DNA from: Favolaschia claudopus
Lineage: Eukaryota; Basidiomycota; Agaricomycetes; Agaricales; Mycenaceae
Length of the DNA: 64,000 nucleotides
Assembly: GCA_037176885.1 (NCBI GenBank)
Contig: JAWWNJ010000043.1
Span: 310,001-374,000 of the forward strand
Direction of reading: 5' to 3'
Shown here piece after piece: positions 11,597 to 22,699 of this stretch. Position 1 is the stretch's first letter, and each line of letters opens with the position of its first letter. Under the pieces are notes generated by a model, which ran no database searches, was not told where the DNA came from, and was given only the letters and a program-made list of their open reading frames with translations. The position numbers and the translations under genes were made by a program.

Positions 11597-12190
11597 ACTT
11601 GAATGGCATAAGGGCCGAGAGGAAGTTGCTTTGTATTTTTTTTTTCAAAATGCTATCGTTAACCAGACATGTACCCACTACGCATTAACTAGCTACTAGC
11701 ACAAACTATCTATGTATTTATCGTTTAAGGAGCGACTTCCACATCCATTGTGACCACGGACGGACGACTATGAGCTTGTCATGTCAATGGAGACCATAAC
11801 TCATACCCTCGTTCGCACCGAAGGACTCAGACTTTGGGCGCTCAAGATCTAATTCCATTCCTTCTTCCTCCAAACGTGCAAACTCCGCATTGGGCTCTGC
11901 ATCTATGAAGGGCCCACAATATACCCTTGACATTTTGAAAGATTGTAAGTTCGCTGTGTGATACGAACAGCATCCCATCTCCAACGCAGCATGTTGGCCA
12001 GTCCTTGTGCGTTCATAACATGCACACCAGTATCCCTCGAGAAGAACACCCGCATGCGTTCCGGGAACCGGTGTTGCCATTAAGCTCGTTCAACACAACG
12101 TTCATATCCACATCGAGAAGAGGTTCGATTCGCAGTTCAGCGAGGGAACGTACCGCTTTCAAATAGGTGATGAAGTCGTCGGTCTCGACG
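11597..12190. other. Intergenic stretch left of pseudogene fragment
   Basis: About 600 bp. Short minus-strand frames (around 11784-12213) look faintly protein-like but join into nothing I recognise. They may be debris that arrived with the adjacent PLP-enzyme fragment. Confidence 0.3.
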
Positions 12191-12194
12191 CCAA

Positions 12195-12540
12195 CGCCCT
12201 CTACCCCTCTCACTCCGACACCGCCGCTAACCCCACTACGTTCATGCGCCCCGCAACCGACTCAATCTTCAACCCCGGATACGGCCGCCTTCTCAGCGTC
12301 GAGTTTGCCTCCAGAGACGCTGCACGCGCGGGCATCTCGGCGCGCACTTGACGTTGGCGATGAAATATAATGAGTGGGTGTGGGGCAAGGATCCCGAGGA
12401 CTTTGAGTATCATATTCGGTACGGGCTGAAGAGGGAGCAGGTGAGGATCTCTGTTGGGCTGGAGGAGGTCGAGGAGTTGGTGTAAGGGTTTGAGGAGGCG
12501 CTGAGGTTTAGCGGAGAAAGAGATATAGAATCAGAATAGT
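12195..12540 (+). pseudogene. Truncated fragment of cystathionine gamma-synthase-like gene (third copy)
   Basis: On the plus strand, opposite to the other copies, this stretch reads LYPSHSDTAAN, TTFMRPATD, YGRLLSVEFASRDAARA, then AHLTLAMKYNEWVWGKDPEDF and REQVRISVGLEEVEELV. This corresponds to roughly the last third of the intact enzyme at 3121-4871. By eye the nucleotide match is very close over the last 180 bases, closer than to the disrupted copy. Lesions: everything upstream of the LYP motif (including the PLP lysine) is absent, about 30 bases are deleted after RDAARA, causing a frameshift, and a TAA replaces a codon after EELV. It cannot encode an enzyme. Confidence 0.85.
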
Positions 12541-12594
12541 CTTGGAAGAGAAATGGCTATCAAATTGAAAAGAACCCTCTGTATACTGGACCGC

Positions 12595-14023
12595 TTAGAC
12601 CGCCTGTTCGTCGTCAAATTCCCACTTCCTTCCCACCCTTGCATTGTTCACCGCCGACACCTCTGGATGCTTCTGCATATAGTCGAGCTTGAGCCGGATC
12701 GCCTTTGAATATCCGGCGTACATTCCTGCTTCCTCCTCATAAGGCGCTGTGGGGCCGGTGTAAGTCGCACAAAGTATCATGATCAGCATGAAGAATCTCA
12801 CCTAAATGCCGACGATGAAGTTCGGCTTCTGATTCTTCTGCAATTTTGATGTTGTCGTAGTTCCAGATATTCAGGTCAAGGGGAGCCTCGATGGCTCCTG
12901 CGCTAGACGAGGCTGCAGTGTTTCTATCGCGGTCCTGATCGGCATCGCTCTGTTCTTGCCCAAGGTTATGGCCGCCGCCATCGACATCACTGCGAGCCCG
13001 TTTGCGCTTGACAGACGCGAATGGGGAAAGATCAGGCTCCCGGACGGTCACAGAAGATGACATTTGCGCATAATTATCGAGCGTTAACTTGGTAGCTTTG
13101 AAAAGGCCCCATGCAAATCTCACATAGACATTCATCGGGTGGATTCGAGACGGGATCCGCAAGGCGCGAAGATGGTATTCCATCGCAAAGTCGGCCAACA
13201 CAGGTGTGAGGCAGACACACACTGCATCGCCGTTGTAAGGCGCGAAGACAAAGTGACCCTGATCCATCCCCGGACCACAGAGATCGGCGCGCAAGGCGAG
13301 ACAGTTGGGAAGGGAGTCGGGGCCGAGTGGGTTGTGAGTAAGTAAGGACATTTCTCTGTACTGCCACTATTGTTTTAAATCAGTGATATTGCTAGAGATG
13401 TCGCTGCAACGCACCCATGCTATCTCCGCCGCGGGAACCAAATGACTATTCTGCAGTCGACTGACATGCCCGGTCAATGCACACTGACCGTCTAACATTT
13501 TGACCTTTGTACTGATATCTGAGCTTGCAGATGTGTATTCTGCTGCATCTGCTGCAACCCCCATAGCGGGGAAATTCCAGTGCGGAGGTACTTGGCGGGG
13601 TGGAGACCATGCATTGAATGATGCGCAGATGGGATATTGTCTACCACAACAGGTTAGTATTAGACGCCGCATTCGAGAAAATCCAAACGGCGCATGTACA
13701 CACCGTTCTCCTTCAAGGACGTGGTAGGTGTAGAATCCAGGTAGGAGGATGGGTGTCGCGGTATTTTCAATGGATATGTCGGTTGCGCTATTCTCCTCTC
13801 GAAGAGTCCCTTCTCTGTTCTTCGCTACAATACAGCAGGCATCCAGCACGACGTGAAATGGAACCCCATAGATTCCTGAGGGGGCTTGGAATGCTACTAG
13901 CGTCAGCATCACCCGAGGCGGCTCGTATCCTGGATGGGTAACCACAACGTTGTTGCGAGAGGCGCGTTTATGGTGTATAGCTTTGACAGGCTGGCCATTA
14001 CCGCCCACGCCAGTGCAGCTCAT
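12595..14023 (-). CDS. HNH-domain protein (HNH_2-like)
   Basis: Four exons (14023-13704, 13640-13415, 13366-12802, 12746-12595) encode 420 residues. All introns are GT-AG; the first has a textbook CTAATACTAAC branch site. Around residues 150-185 the motif DGQCALTGH...LQNSHLVPAAEIAWW matches the zinc/metal-binding HNH core found in a family widespread in mushroom genomes. The WW after EIA only appears when the 48 nt second intron is removed. The C-terminal part is charged, with a basic cluster (KRKRARS) that may be a nuclear signal. Family members are annotated as nucleases, but their biological role is not established. It is divergent from the Hel2-type gene across 306 bp. Confidence 0.82.
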
Positions 14024-14329
14024 GGTTGGTTCGGCGACATAGACAGGATGTCACAGTGATTGGGCAATAGATCCCGAAGATAGTGCGGTTCGCTGTTGCG
14101 CCGACCGCCGCTTAATGAGTAGACAACTGGCGCCACTGCGAATCCACTATTCGCAACCGCTGACTCTACTTTGACGACGAAAGCGTTTGGGAAGCGTTGA
14201 AAAATTCCCTAAACGGGACATTTGCTTGCACCTGTCTGTTCCGAACGCTATTGCCCTTTAGCCGGTCCCGCTGCCTCAGCTTGTCATCCTCCGTCTTATC
14301 CTCAACCTACTGCAAATCTGCCAGCAAAA

Positions 14330-16822
14330 ATGTCTACCGTAGTCGCTACTCAATCTCAGCCTCGATCCCAGCGCGGCACGGGCAAGCGGGGCAACAATCG
14401 CGGCAATAATCGCGGTCGTGGAGGTTCTCGAGGTGCTGCTAGAGCTGGAACAAATGCAAACGCTGTACAAACCGTCGAGGAGACTGTGCAACCTTCTACG
14501 GCGGTGGAAGCCATCCCAGAAGACCAGGTTGCGACCGAAGATTCAGCTGTCTGCTGGATCTGCGCGGAGCCAATCAAATATTACGCCGTCTCTGAATGCA
14601 ATCATCGAACTTGCCATGTCTGTTCTCTGAGGTTGCGGGCTTTGTATAAGAAGAATGATTGCACCTTCTGCAAGGTTGGCTGCGCTTCCAAGACATGCCG
14701 ATTTTGGGGCTCATTCCACGCGAACACAGGTTCCTCAGCCAGCCGTTGTGTTCACCACCTCCGCCGACGTTCCTTTCGCGTCGTTTGAGATCCAAAATGT
14801 GCCTTTCAAGGATGCCAAACTCTCAATATACTTTGACACGCAGGAGATGATGGAAGAGACCCTCTTGCTCCTTCGCTTCAATTGTCCCGATACAGAATGC
14901 GACTACATCGGCAACAGCTGGAGTGACTTGAAGCTCCATGTACGCGCCACGCACGGCCGGCTCATGTGGTATAGTCAATCTCTTCTGTTTAGGCACCAAT
15001 AACCCGCTATACAGTGACCTGTGTATACGCCATAAAAAGGTCTTCGCTCACGAACACACACTCTACCCACCCAACATATTGCCGATTCATCTTCCGTCGA
15101 TGCTCTTCAATCAGCGCTCCCACAAACCGACGGCCAACAAGGGCAAGGACAAGGACCAGATCGAGGGCGGCGTGCATCCACTCTGCGAATTTTGCCGCGA
15201 GTGTTTTTTCGGGGATGACGAGCTGTTCAAGCATATGCGCGAAACGCACGAGGAGTGCTTCGTCTGTAAACGCAATGACATTCGCGACCAATAGTATGGG
15301 TTTCGCTTGATTTATTCCGCCTACTGACGTTTGACAACATAGTTTCCTCAACTATGCGGCCCTCGAAGCGCATTTCTCTTCCGCACATCATCCATGTCCG
15401 CATGGAGCGTGCCGCGAGCGCAAGTTTGTTGTTTTCGGAAGCGCTCTCGATTTGCAAGCCCATCTTGTCGAAGAGCACGGCGAGGAGATGGGCAAGGGCG
15501 GGCGGCGTGCAGCTCAACGAGTCGAGGCGGGATGGGATGATATGCGCACCACTGCCGGCGGCCGCGGTCGAGGACGAGATCGTGATAGAGCTACAGATAG
15601 AGATAGAGACCGACAACCTCCACCACAACCGCCGCCGCAGCCCCAACAACAGCGTCCTCCCGGAGGTGGGCGACGACGAGAGGGTTTTGGTGCTGCGCTC
15701 ACAGTTGAAGGCGAAACTCCACGCCCTGTCCCGACGCCTTCCCCACCACCACCGAGCGGGGATGTTGATCCCGCCGTAGCTGCGTACGTCTCATGTGTTT
15801 TTGTATCCCGCTGGCGTTAAATTCTCTTACAGTCAGCACGCGGCGTTTCTCTCCCGTCTCGCTTCTCTGGCACCAAATCCGACAACCGCGCTCCCCGCTG
15901 CCCGCGCTGCCATTCGCTCCTTCCGTGCGTCCGAGTCTAGCGCTCGAGACCTTATATCGACGCTATGGAGTGTCGTTGACTCGCGCATGGAGGCCGCCGC
16001 CAGCATTGTCAACTCTCTCGTCGACATTCTTGACGAGAGCGAGCAACGCGATGCCGTTCTCGCAGCTTGGCGGGGGTTCGAAGTTGAGGTATCTATTCGC
16101 TATGTTTCTATTACACTCGACATCTACTGATATCCTTACTTTCTATCTAGCAACGCCGCCAGTTCCCCGAGCTCGTGCCCACCGCAGTGGGTTCTGGCTA
16201 CGCAGGTATCACAAGCGGACGCGTGCTGAACGCCAAGCACGCGACAGCGGGACGAGGCGGACGGACGACACAGGTCTGGGATCGCGTCGCACAAGCAGCG
16301 TCCTCTTCATCACCCGCTCCTGGCCCATCCTCTGCCGCTGTGCGCTTTCCTGCCCTCGTCCCTGGCGCAGCAGCTCCGCCCCCACGCGGAGGAGGCGGAC
16401 AGCGCAACACCCCATGGGCTGCCTCCTCCGCCTTCGTACCTCCATCATCAGGCAGCTCGTCCGCACCTGGTCTCACACCGTTCTCTACACATAACCCTGT
16501 CGCGCAGGCCCCTGGAAAGGCAGGCAAGGCGGCGGCCCCACCGAAACTGTCGAGTTCCTTGTTCCCTGAGCTGCCGACGTCAGCGGCGGCGAGGCAGAAG
16601 GCACCTGTGAGTGGGAATGTGTCCTTACGCAATATACTAGGGACACAGGCGGGCCCTGCGCAGGGTGCCTGGGGCGCAGGGAGTGGCACACCCAGTCCGA
16701 ATGAGCAGCCACGTGAGGAGGAGGCTACGGCCACGGAGGCGGCTTCGGGTGCGGGAGGAAAGAAGAAGGGTAAGGGGAAAACGAAGCAGACCTTGTTTAC
16801 CATTGGGACTTTCCCGTCGTAA
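14330..16822 (+). CDS. HEL2: Hel2/ZNF598-type RING E3 ubiquitin ligase
   Basis: Ligase of ribosome-associated quality control: homologues sense collided ribosomes and ubiquitinate small-subunit proteins. Six exons (14330-14674, 14730-14968, 15015-15293, 15343-15783, 15833-16088, 16151-16822) give 743 residues. A Gly/Arg-rich N-terminus is followed by a RING at 75-115 (CWIC...CNHRTCHVC...CTFC). Then come C2H2-type fingers (CPDTECDYIG...H; CDLC; CEFCRECFFGDDELFKHMRETH; CPHG...H..EEH), a Pro/Arg-rich linker, a helical domain (about 440-520) and the conserved basic tail ending QTLFTIGTFPS. Intron removal rebuilds CDLC and DQYFLNYAALEAHF exactly. The order matches yeast Hel2 and human ZNF598. Confidence 0.93.
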
Positions 16823-17294
16823 AGGATGCTTTACGTGCTCAGAGCCACCGCCGTTTGACCATCTCGTTGTCTTAGATCTCCTTTCGTGGATAGATTCATA
16901 GATTGCCTTTGAAACACGTTAACAGATGATTGAGCAAGGACGGAAAAAAGGCCAAAGGACGTATCCAAGTATGTATTCTTGGCGACCAACAGCCAGACCT
17001 GGACGAAGCTAGACTCAAGGAGGGCTGTTCATCTTAGTCGAAAAAGCCTGGCCATTTGTCTCAACCACAGATCATGAGAAGTAAAGAAAGATATGATATT
17101 GCTCTACAGATACATTGGATTATGGTCTAGATGATGGGACGCTTAAATATGGAGGTGATATTCGATTCCTGGAGCGCCCTTAATATACAATGTATGTTCC
17201 CCTCTTGAATGAATGGCAGGTATATGGTATGGCCAGCATCCAACCGTCGATGGCACAGTAAATCCCAAGTAAACAAGATTGAACCGCAAAGCAA
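16823..17294. other. Convergent 3' intergenic region
   Basis: About 470 bp between the stops of the Hel2-type and NADPH-oxidase genes. No further gene or repeat is visible; it presumably holds both 3' untranslated regions. Confidence 0.45.
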
Positions 17295-19623
17295 TTAGAA
17301 ATTTTCTGATTGCGCCAGTCTCGTTAGCTATGGTTACGAGAAAGATGGAAATGGAAGACCCACCCTTTCCAAAGAAGAAGCGCGTGCCTTCGGGGTCGCT
17401 ATATTTGTTGCAGTTGAGGTGAAGGGCCGTCGCAATTGGGGTGGGACCGCAGAAGAACTGGAGAAAATCGGTCATGTCAGTTGGGAATGAGCGGGCTCTG
17501 CGTGGTAACTTACCACTCCAACGTCGGACTCAGCGTGCTTCTGTGCGATGGAGGCAAAAATGTTATTCCAATTCGGCCTCCCAAAGTGTGTAGGAGCGCG
17601 CAGAGATGTGATGGCGTCTTTCTCGGCACCGACATCGTGAACCTATAGTATGGAGTTCGTCAGACACCACCACTCTTATAGCAGTGAAGCTGCGTACAAT
17701 AATGTTGTTCATGTCGTCCTCCTTTATTTTCTGCGTAAGGTAGATGTTGATCTCAATCCGATTCTGCGTGTCTTGAGTCTCGATGGCGTGAAGGAGAGAG
17801 TGGAACCATTCGGCGGTGCCGAAGTCGCGGATAACCCAGGTGAAATAGACCTGGAAACATTTCAGCGACTTGTTTTGGAATGATTATTGTGAGCACGCAC
17901 CTTGGACAAACGAGTCGCCTTGGCGCCACTGAAGTTGTTCATGCGATACCAAATAGTCTTCAAAATCCTACACACGACATAAGCCGAAAATAATGATAGT
18001 GTATGACACGAGACGCACGATGCAAAGGGTGTGACACCAATACCTGCGCCGACCAAGAGCACAGTCTCAAAATTGAGGAACTCCTCGGAACAGGTGCCGA
18101 AGGGACCGTCTACCATGATACGAGGGAGGGCGCGGTTGACAGGCGGAGCCACAACGGCGCTGCCCTCGGAAGTGGCATCTTTCTTCGACTCGAAGTCGCA
18201 CCCTACGGCCTTGGCAAGAGCTGTGGTGAAGTCGCCTTCGACACGGATGTGGACGGAGATGTAGTCTTCCTCTGGAGCTCTATATTAACTGTGAGAAAAC
18301 GCCGAACTGAACGAGAGAGAAGAGACATACGAAGTGAGCGTGAATGGGTGCCTGCAACGGCAACGTCAGAAGAGTATCTAGACAGGTTTGATAGATCGAG
18401 CGTACCACTGGAAATACGAGATCTCGGGGCAATTGATGAAAATGTATTCTCCGGCTCTCGTCTGAAGAGCTTCGTTAACGGCTGAGTAAATGAGTCTGGT
18501 AAGAAGACTCTACCTTGGTCTTCTCTTTTTTGATTTGAAGCTCCATAACTCTCGAAGGGTGCTGAACGACCTTGTGGATGTAGGTAACATGCCTTGAACG
18601 AACTTCACGCAGAACACGCTCAGAGATCCAAACGATTCCGCCGACGATCCAGTAGCGCTGTTGGATAGTGAGCATGGTAGACACAGCGACGTGGGTGAGG
18701 GCTCACCCAAAAGACTCCGATGGTTTTGTACGAGCAGAACGGCGGTCGGTCGGGCTTGATCATGCAGAACATGCCGTGGAACTGCCACAGGATGAAGAAA
18801 GGGATGAAGAGGTGGTGCATGTACCAGAACTTCTCGAATCCACCGTTGGGGCGGCGACGGCGTTTCTCCATTGCATACCAGATCATGAGACCGAGGGCAA
18901 TCCACATCAGCCAGCCAGTCCACAGAGGGCTGTATGCGAGTCAACATGAAGTGATTACAGGTTGAGTGAAACAACACCTACCCGATGATGAAGTTGGCGT
19001 AAATGAAGAAAGCCACCTTCTTCCCGGCAGTGTTTGCGCTCGTATCCGCCATGGTGAGACGGTATAGGTTGACGACGTGCGCCAAAGTGTGGACGAGACT
19101 TCCCCAGAAGATAGCCCAGCCAGTTGCTTTGTGTAGAGAAAGGTTTTCGTCAAAAGGAATGACTGATCCGATGGGTGTGCGACGCATGATTGAGATGAAG
19201 TTGCGGCAAACAGGGAGGAGGATGAAGATAACGTCGATATGGAGACACACCGCAGCCGAACGAGCAATGACTTGAAACAGAAGGAATGAGAATTGGAAAA
19301 GGAAATGTTGCTCAGCCTTTACCGAACGTTGGCCCGAAGGAAGCTCTTGCCCCATTCAAATTGTCTTTCAGGCTGTAGTGAAGGGCGGCGAGGATGGTGG
19401 CAATGACATGAAGACCAATGAAGACTGCATAGAATACAGATCGTGGACCCTCGTTGATCATCCAGATACTCAATTTTTGCCCCAAGGTTTTGGGAATCTG
19501 GGCTTTGACGACAGCAGAGTCATTGGTTTGAACTCTCTGGAGGCCTTGCAGTCGCCAGCGCTCGGTTTTGTTGCGTTGGAGATGACTGGCGCCCTTGGCT
19601 GGGACGTTCACAGTCGGATCCAT
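17295..19623 (-). CDS. NADPH oxidase, NoxB-like
   Basis: Membrane flavocytochrome that moves electrons from NADPH to oxygen, making superoxide used in fungal differentiation. Twelve coding exons are proposed, giving about 575 residues. A cytosolic N-terminal extension of about 50 residues before [13 protein letters not shown] favours NoxB over NoxA. Haem-ligand helices are present ([24 protein letters not shown]...[20 protein letters not shown]...FHG). FAD binding is shown by HPFTLTSAPEEDY, NADPH binding by [25 protein letters not shown] and the C-terminal [12 protein letters not shown]...[12 protein letters not shown]. The last three residues and the stop lie on an 11 nt final exon after a 58 nt intron; without it the frame runs on without similarity. 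The HPFTLTS motif sits on its own exon of about 21 nt. Confidence 0.93.
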
Positions 19624-20852
19624 GATGGGGCTTGAAAACTGTAACAAAGAAGGAGGGACAGTGGACCGGCCGGCGGGGGAAGTAGAAGAAAGAGGAGGAA
19701 AGAGGGGGAGGGAAACGGGATAGTTTGTGTTAGGTACAGTTGGGTACTAGTAGGTATTCAAATAGGCCAGTTTCGCCAAATGCCAGGCCGGTCCAGAACT
19801 GAGTCCCATTGCGGTTTCTACGCATTGATGTTCGAGACTGATATTACCGACGTCCCAGGCCTCCGAGTCCACGGAAGATCACCTAAAACATTGGCAGAAG
19901 CAGACAAAGAGTGCCCGGTCGTCGCAAGAGCACAATCATGAATTGCAAAGACGGTGATGTAACGCAACAAGAAGATTCAGATTGAGGTTTGTAGTCGGTT
20001 GTGTGTCCAAGCTCAGAACCGATCATTGACGGATTGATGAAATCATTGCCGCGGGCAAGGAGGGGCAAAGGGTCAATATTTTGTTTGCAGGTACAGCAGC
20101 TATTCAAGATGCACGGCTGTGAGACCATAAATATCGGTAGGTCTGAGGGTACAGTCACGAACCTGATTCAGTTTATAGTAGGCGAGATCTGGGCGAGCGA
20201 TGACCACGAGCGGTGCGTCTCGAAATACAGATCCAAAGAACTCAGCGAACTGACAGCGATGGATGAAAAGAATCCCATCCAAGCTAGCAATGGACAAAAT
20301 CCGTAGCATCACTTTTTCAAGTACTCGTAACGGCCACCGCGAGAGTAGAGATCCATCAGGGGTGGAACCAAAATCGACCTCCGGAAGACTGAAATATTTC
20401 CGCCAGTATCTGCAGCAGCAGAGTGAGAACGACCAGTGAGAGCGGCATAGCCTATATCGGAGATGTAATTTCTTGTCGAAAACAAAGCGAATACCGTGAC
20501 TGTTTCTGATAGTCTGGGGTCACGATTCGAAAGAGGCCCAAGTGCCGGGGAATCATCCATGATCGCGAGCTGTGGGAGAGAGCAATCTGCTCCTTCAAGC
20601 TTTCGGATTACCAGTAAAAGCGCATGGGCCCAGGGTAATAGTAGTAGTCGACGGTGGATCAAGTCAACAGCGCATTTGCGCGTGGTAATGGTATGAGGTC
20701 AACCATCAAGTGCGGTAAACAACGCGTAAACAGACGAAACTCAGCGCTCAGCCTGGAAGATGTAAGGGTCATGCGCGTGCCACCATTTGCAAAGTACCAA
20801 ATGTGGATATGGAGCCAGAAAATATCAGAGATTGCATAAGATATAATTAAAG
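19624..20852. other. Intergenic stretch without recognised gene
   Basis: About 1.2 kb upstream of the NADPH-oxidase gene. Pyrimidine/purine-rich blocks near 19660-19720 look like promoter sequence. A 117-codon minus frame (20309-20662) has no recognisable motif, and I do not call it a gene. Confidence 0.4.
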
Positions 20853-22268
20853 CTACAAGATTCCGCGAAGATTCCCCACTTGCTGATCCTCTAAATTGTC
20901 AGGCATTCGAACCTTCCCATCCAACCCTTGTTCCAACAGCTCATTCAATACCAGAAGATCGGTAGCATGGGTATCTGTAGAAAATACAACATCGATATGC
21001 TGCAACCGCGCAATCCGTGCGGGCGCTTGAAGATGACCCTTCCACCGCGACTCGACCATTTTTCCAAGCTCGCCATCAGTGGCGAATGCACCCACTTGCA
21101 GCACCAGCGACTCCAGCTGCGAGCAAAGAACGGGACTCTCTGGCCGGTAGGACAGCGCGTGGAGCATAGAATCCCTGATGCCAACTGGAGTCCCTGGGTG
21201 GTCGGACGTGATCCTCAAGTCTGTCAACGAGTCCGACAGATGAATGAGCAGTTCAATGAGGCCTGTTTCACCCAGTCGCGAAACAAACATGTCCCGCAAG
21301 GTCAGGGATTCGATAGAGCAGCCGGAACGACGGAGGAAGTCCATGAACTGTCGGTGGGTCCATCGCATCTGCATAGACCGTGTCCCGAGCTCGAGTTTGG
21401 TTAAATTGGGGGTGATAAGGGGGTTGAATATTTTGCCAAACCATACTTGAGACGCCAAACCCAGCTTTTTCAGGCGCGGTAATACTGGGGAAAGTTCGGC
21501 GTCGGAGGCAGGGGTCACATCTAGTGCAACAGAACGGATATTGAGCAGATGGCATTCAATCAGGTTGCAGGCGGATTGCAAGATAAAAAGACAGGCGAAG
21601 TCCGACAGCCCACTTTCCAGGTGAACATAGGTTAGTTGCTCCCATGGTACGTGGAGGAGAAACGAAGAAGGGAATTGGCCATGATGGCTAACGAAGCTGG
21701 TGAGCACCGGGGCAGAGAGAACTCCGTCAACCCAAGGCACGGTGAGGGAACCCAGTAAACGCGACCACGAGAATGGGTAGATCTCGAAACGCTCTAGCTG
21801 AGGCGCGCCCTGCTCCGTTAAAGATGGTGGATAATGTCTAGGAGGCGCATGCTGGCTGAAATCAAACAAGACGTCGCGCCAACGATATATGTTGAGCAAG
21901 AAGAGTTCCAAGACACGCGAAACACCGGTTGGACCTTCCTGTCCGTCGTCTATAGCTTGTTTCTCCAAAGTCCGAGAAGTCGTGTCTGGGCGTTGGCAAA
22001 CCAAAGACAAAGATAACGGGTGGCTACCCGAATGCTCCATCCACTTTTCGACAACACGTACGGGCGGCTCTGATTCTGCGTGACTGGCCACAACTCTCAG
22101 TTTTGACCAGAGTGGAGGAAAGCCTCGCGCGATCTTGTCCCAACGTTTGCAAGTTCGGGTGAGAAGTAGAGGAGTGTCGAGAGGCAACATGGAGCGAAAA
22201 TCTATCTCGTTGTGACACTCGAGAAATATGAGCTCGAGGAGCTCGGGCGGAAAGTCGCGAATGGACAT
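20853..22268 (-). CDS. F-box protein, single exon
   Basis: Intact 471-codon frame starting MSIRDFPPELLELIFLECHNEIDF, a canonical F-box first helix, followed by LLTRTCKRWDKIARGFPPLWSKLRV to complete the domain within residues 1-60. The rest is leucine-rich with irregular repeats (LIECHLLNIRS, LTKLELGTRSM, LTDLRITSD, LESLVLQVG). It is the third F-box gene of the window and lies in tandem, about 430 bp from the next one upstream on the same strand. Expected role: SCF substrate receptor. Divergence from the other F-box proteins here is high, so this is not a recent local tandem duplication. Confidence 0.87.
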   Translation of the reverse strand: MSIRDFPPELLELIFLECHNEIDFRSMLPLDTPLLLTRTCKRWDKIARGFPPLWSKLRVVASHAESEPPVRVVEKWMEHSGSHPLSLSLVCQRPDTTSRTLEKQAIDDGQEGPTGVSRVLELFLLNIYRWRDVLFDFSQHAPPRHYPPSLTEQGAPQLERFEIYPFSWSRLLGSLTVPWVDGVLSAPVLTSFVSHHGQFPSSFLLHVPWEQLTYVHLESGLSDFACLFILQSACNLIECHLLNIRSVALDVTPASDAELSPVLPRLKKLGLASQVWFGKIFNPLITPNLTKLELGTRSMQMRWTHRQFMDFLRRSGCSIESLTLRDMFVSRLGETGLIELLIHLSDSLTDLRITSDHPGTPVGIRDSMLHALSYRPESPVLCSQLESLVLQVGAFATDGELGKMVESRWKGHLQAPARIARLQHIDVVFSTDTHATDLLVLNELLEQGLDGKVRMPDNLEDQQVGNLRGIL

Positions 22269-22699
22269 GGGGAACGGACAAGACTTGGACGCAGGAGCAG
22301 GCGGAAGTAATGGGTTGGAAGGCAGGTTGGACGCAGTATTGGTCTAGGTAGACTGTTGAATTCGAAGGAGTTGGAACGCAGGCCGGGCGCGGGAAAAGCT
22401 AATCAGCACCGGTAACTCAAAACCCTCCGAGTCGCGGTCACGCGCAACTCGACAGCGCGTCTTTCGAATAGGAGGCCTAGGAGAGTCGCAGGCAAGTAGG
22501 AAATTGGATTAAATTTACCGTCCAAAATCGTGGTGTGAAACAGGATGGAGATGTAAGTTGTCAACAGTTTTAGCTCAGTCGAACCGGCTGCGGCGATATG
22601 GGCAGCCAGATTGATTCAGAGGGCCCAGGTTTAGAGACTCGGAGTAAAACACAATATATGTACTATACGGGTTTGAAAAAACACTACAATGAGATAATC
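22269..22699. other. Intergenic stretch between two F-box genes
   Basis: About 430 bp, presumably the promoter of the gene starting at 22268 and the 3' end of the gene stopping at 22700. Nothing else is visible. Confidence 0.4.

Noticed and set aside
15793..16494. 233-codon plus-strand frame
   Set aside because: It overlaps the last exons of the Hel2-type gene in another frame; the real protein continues through both flanking introns with conserved ending.
20309..20662. 117-codon minus-strand frame as a gene
   Set aside because: No domain, no sensible splice partners and no start context; composition looks non-coding.
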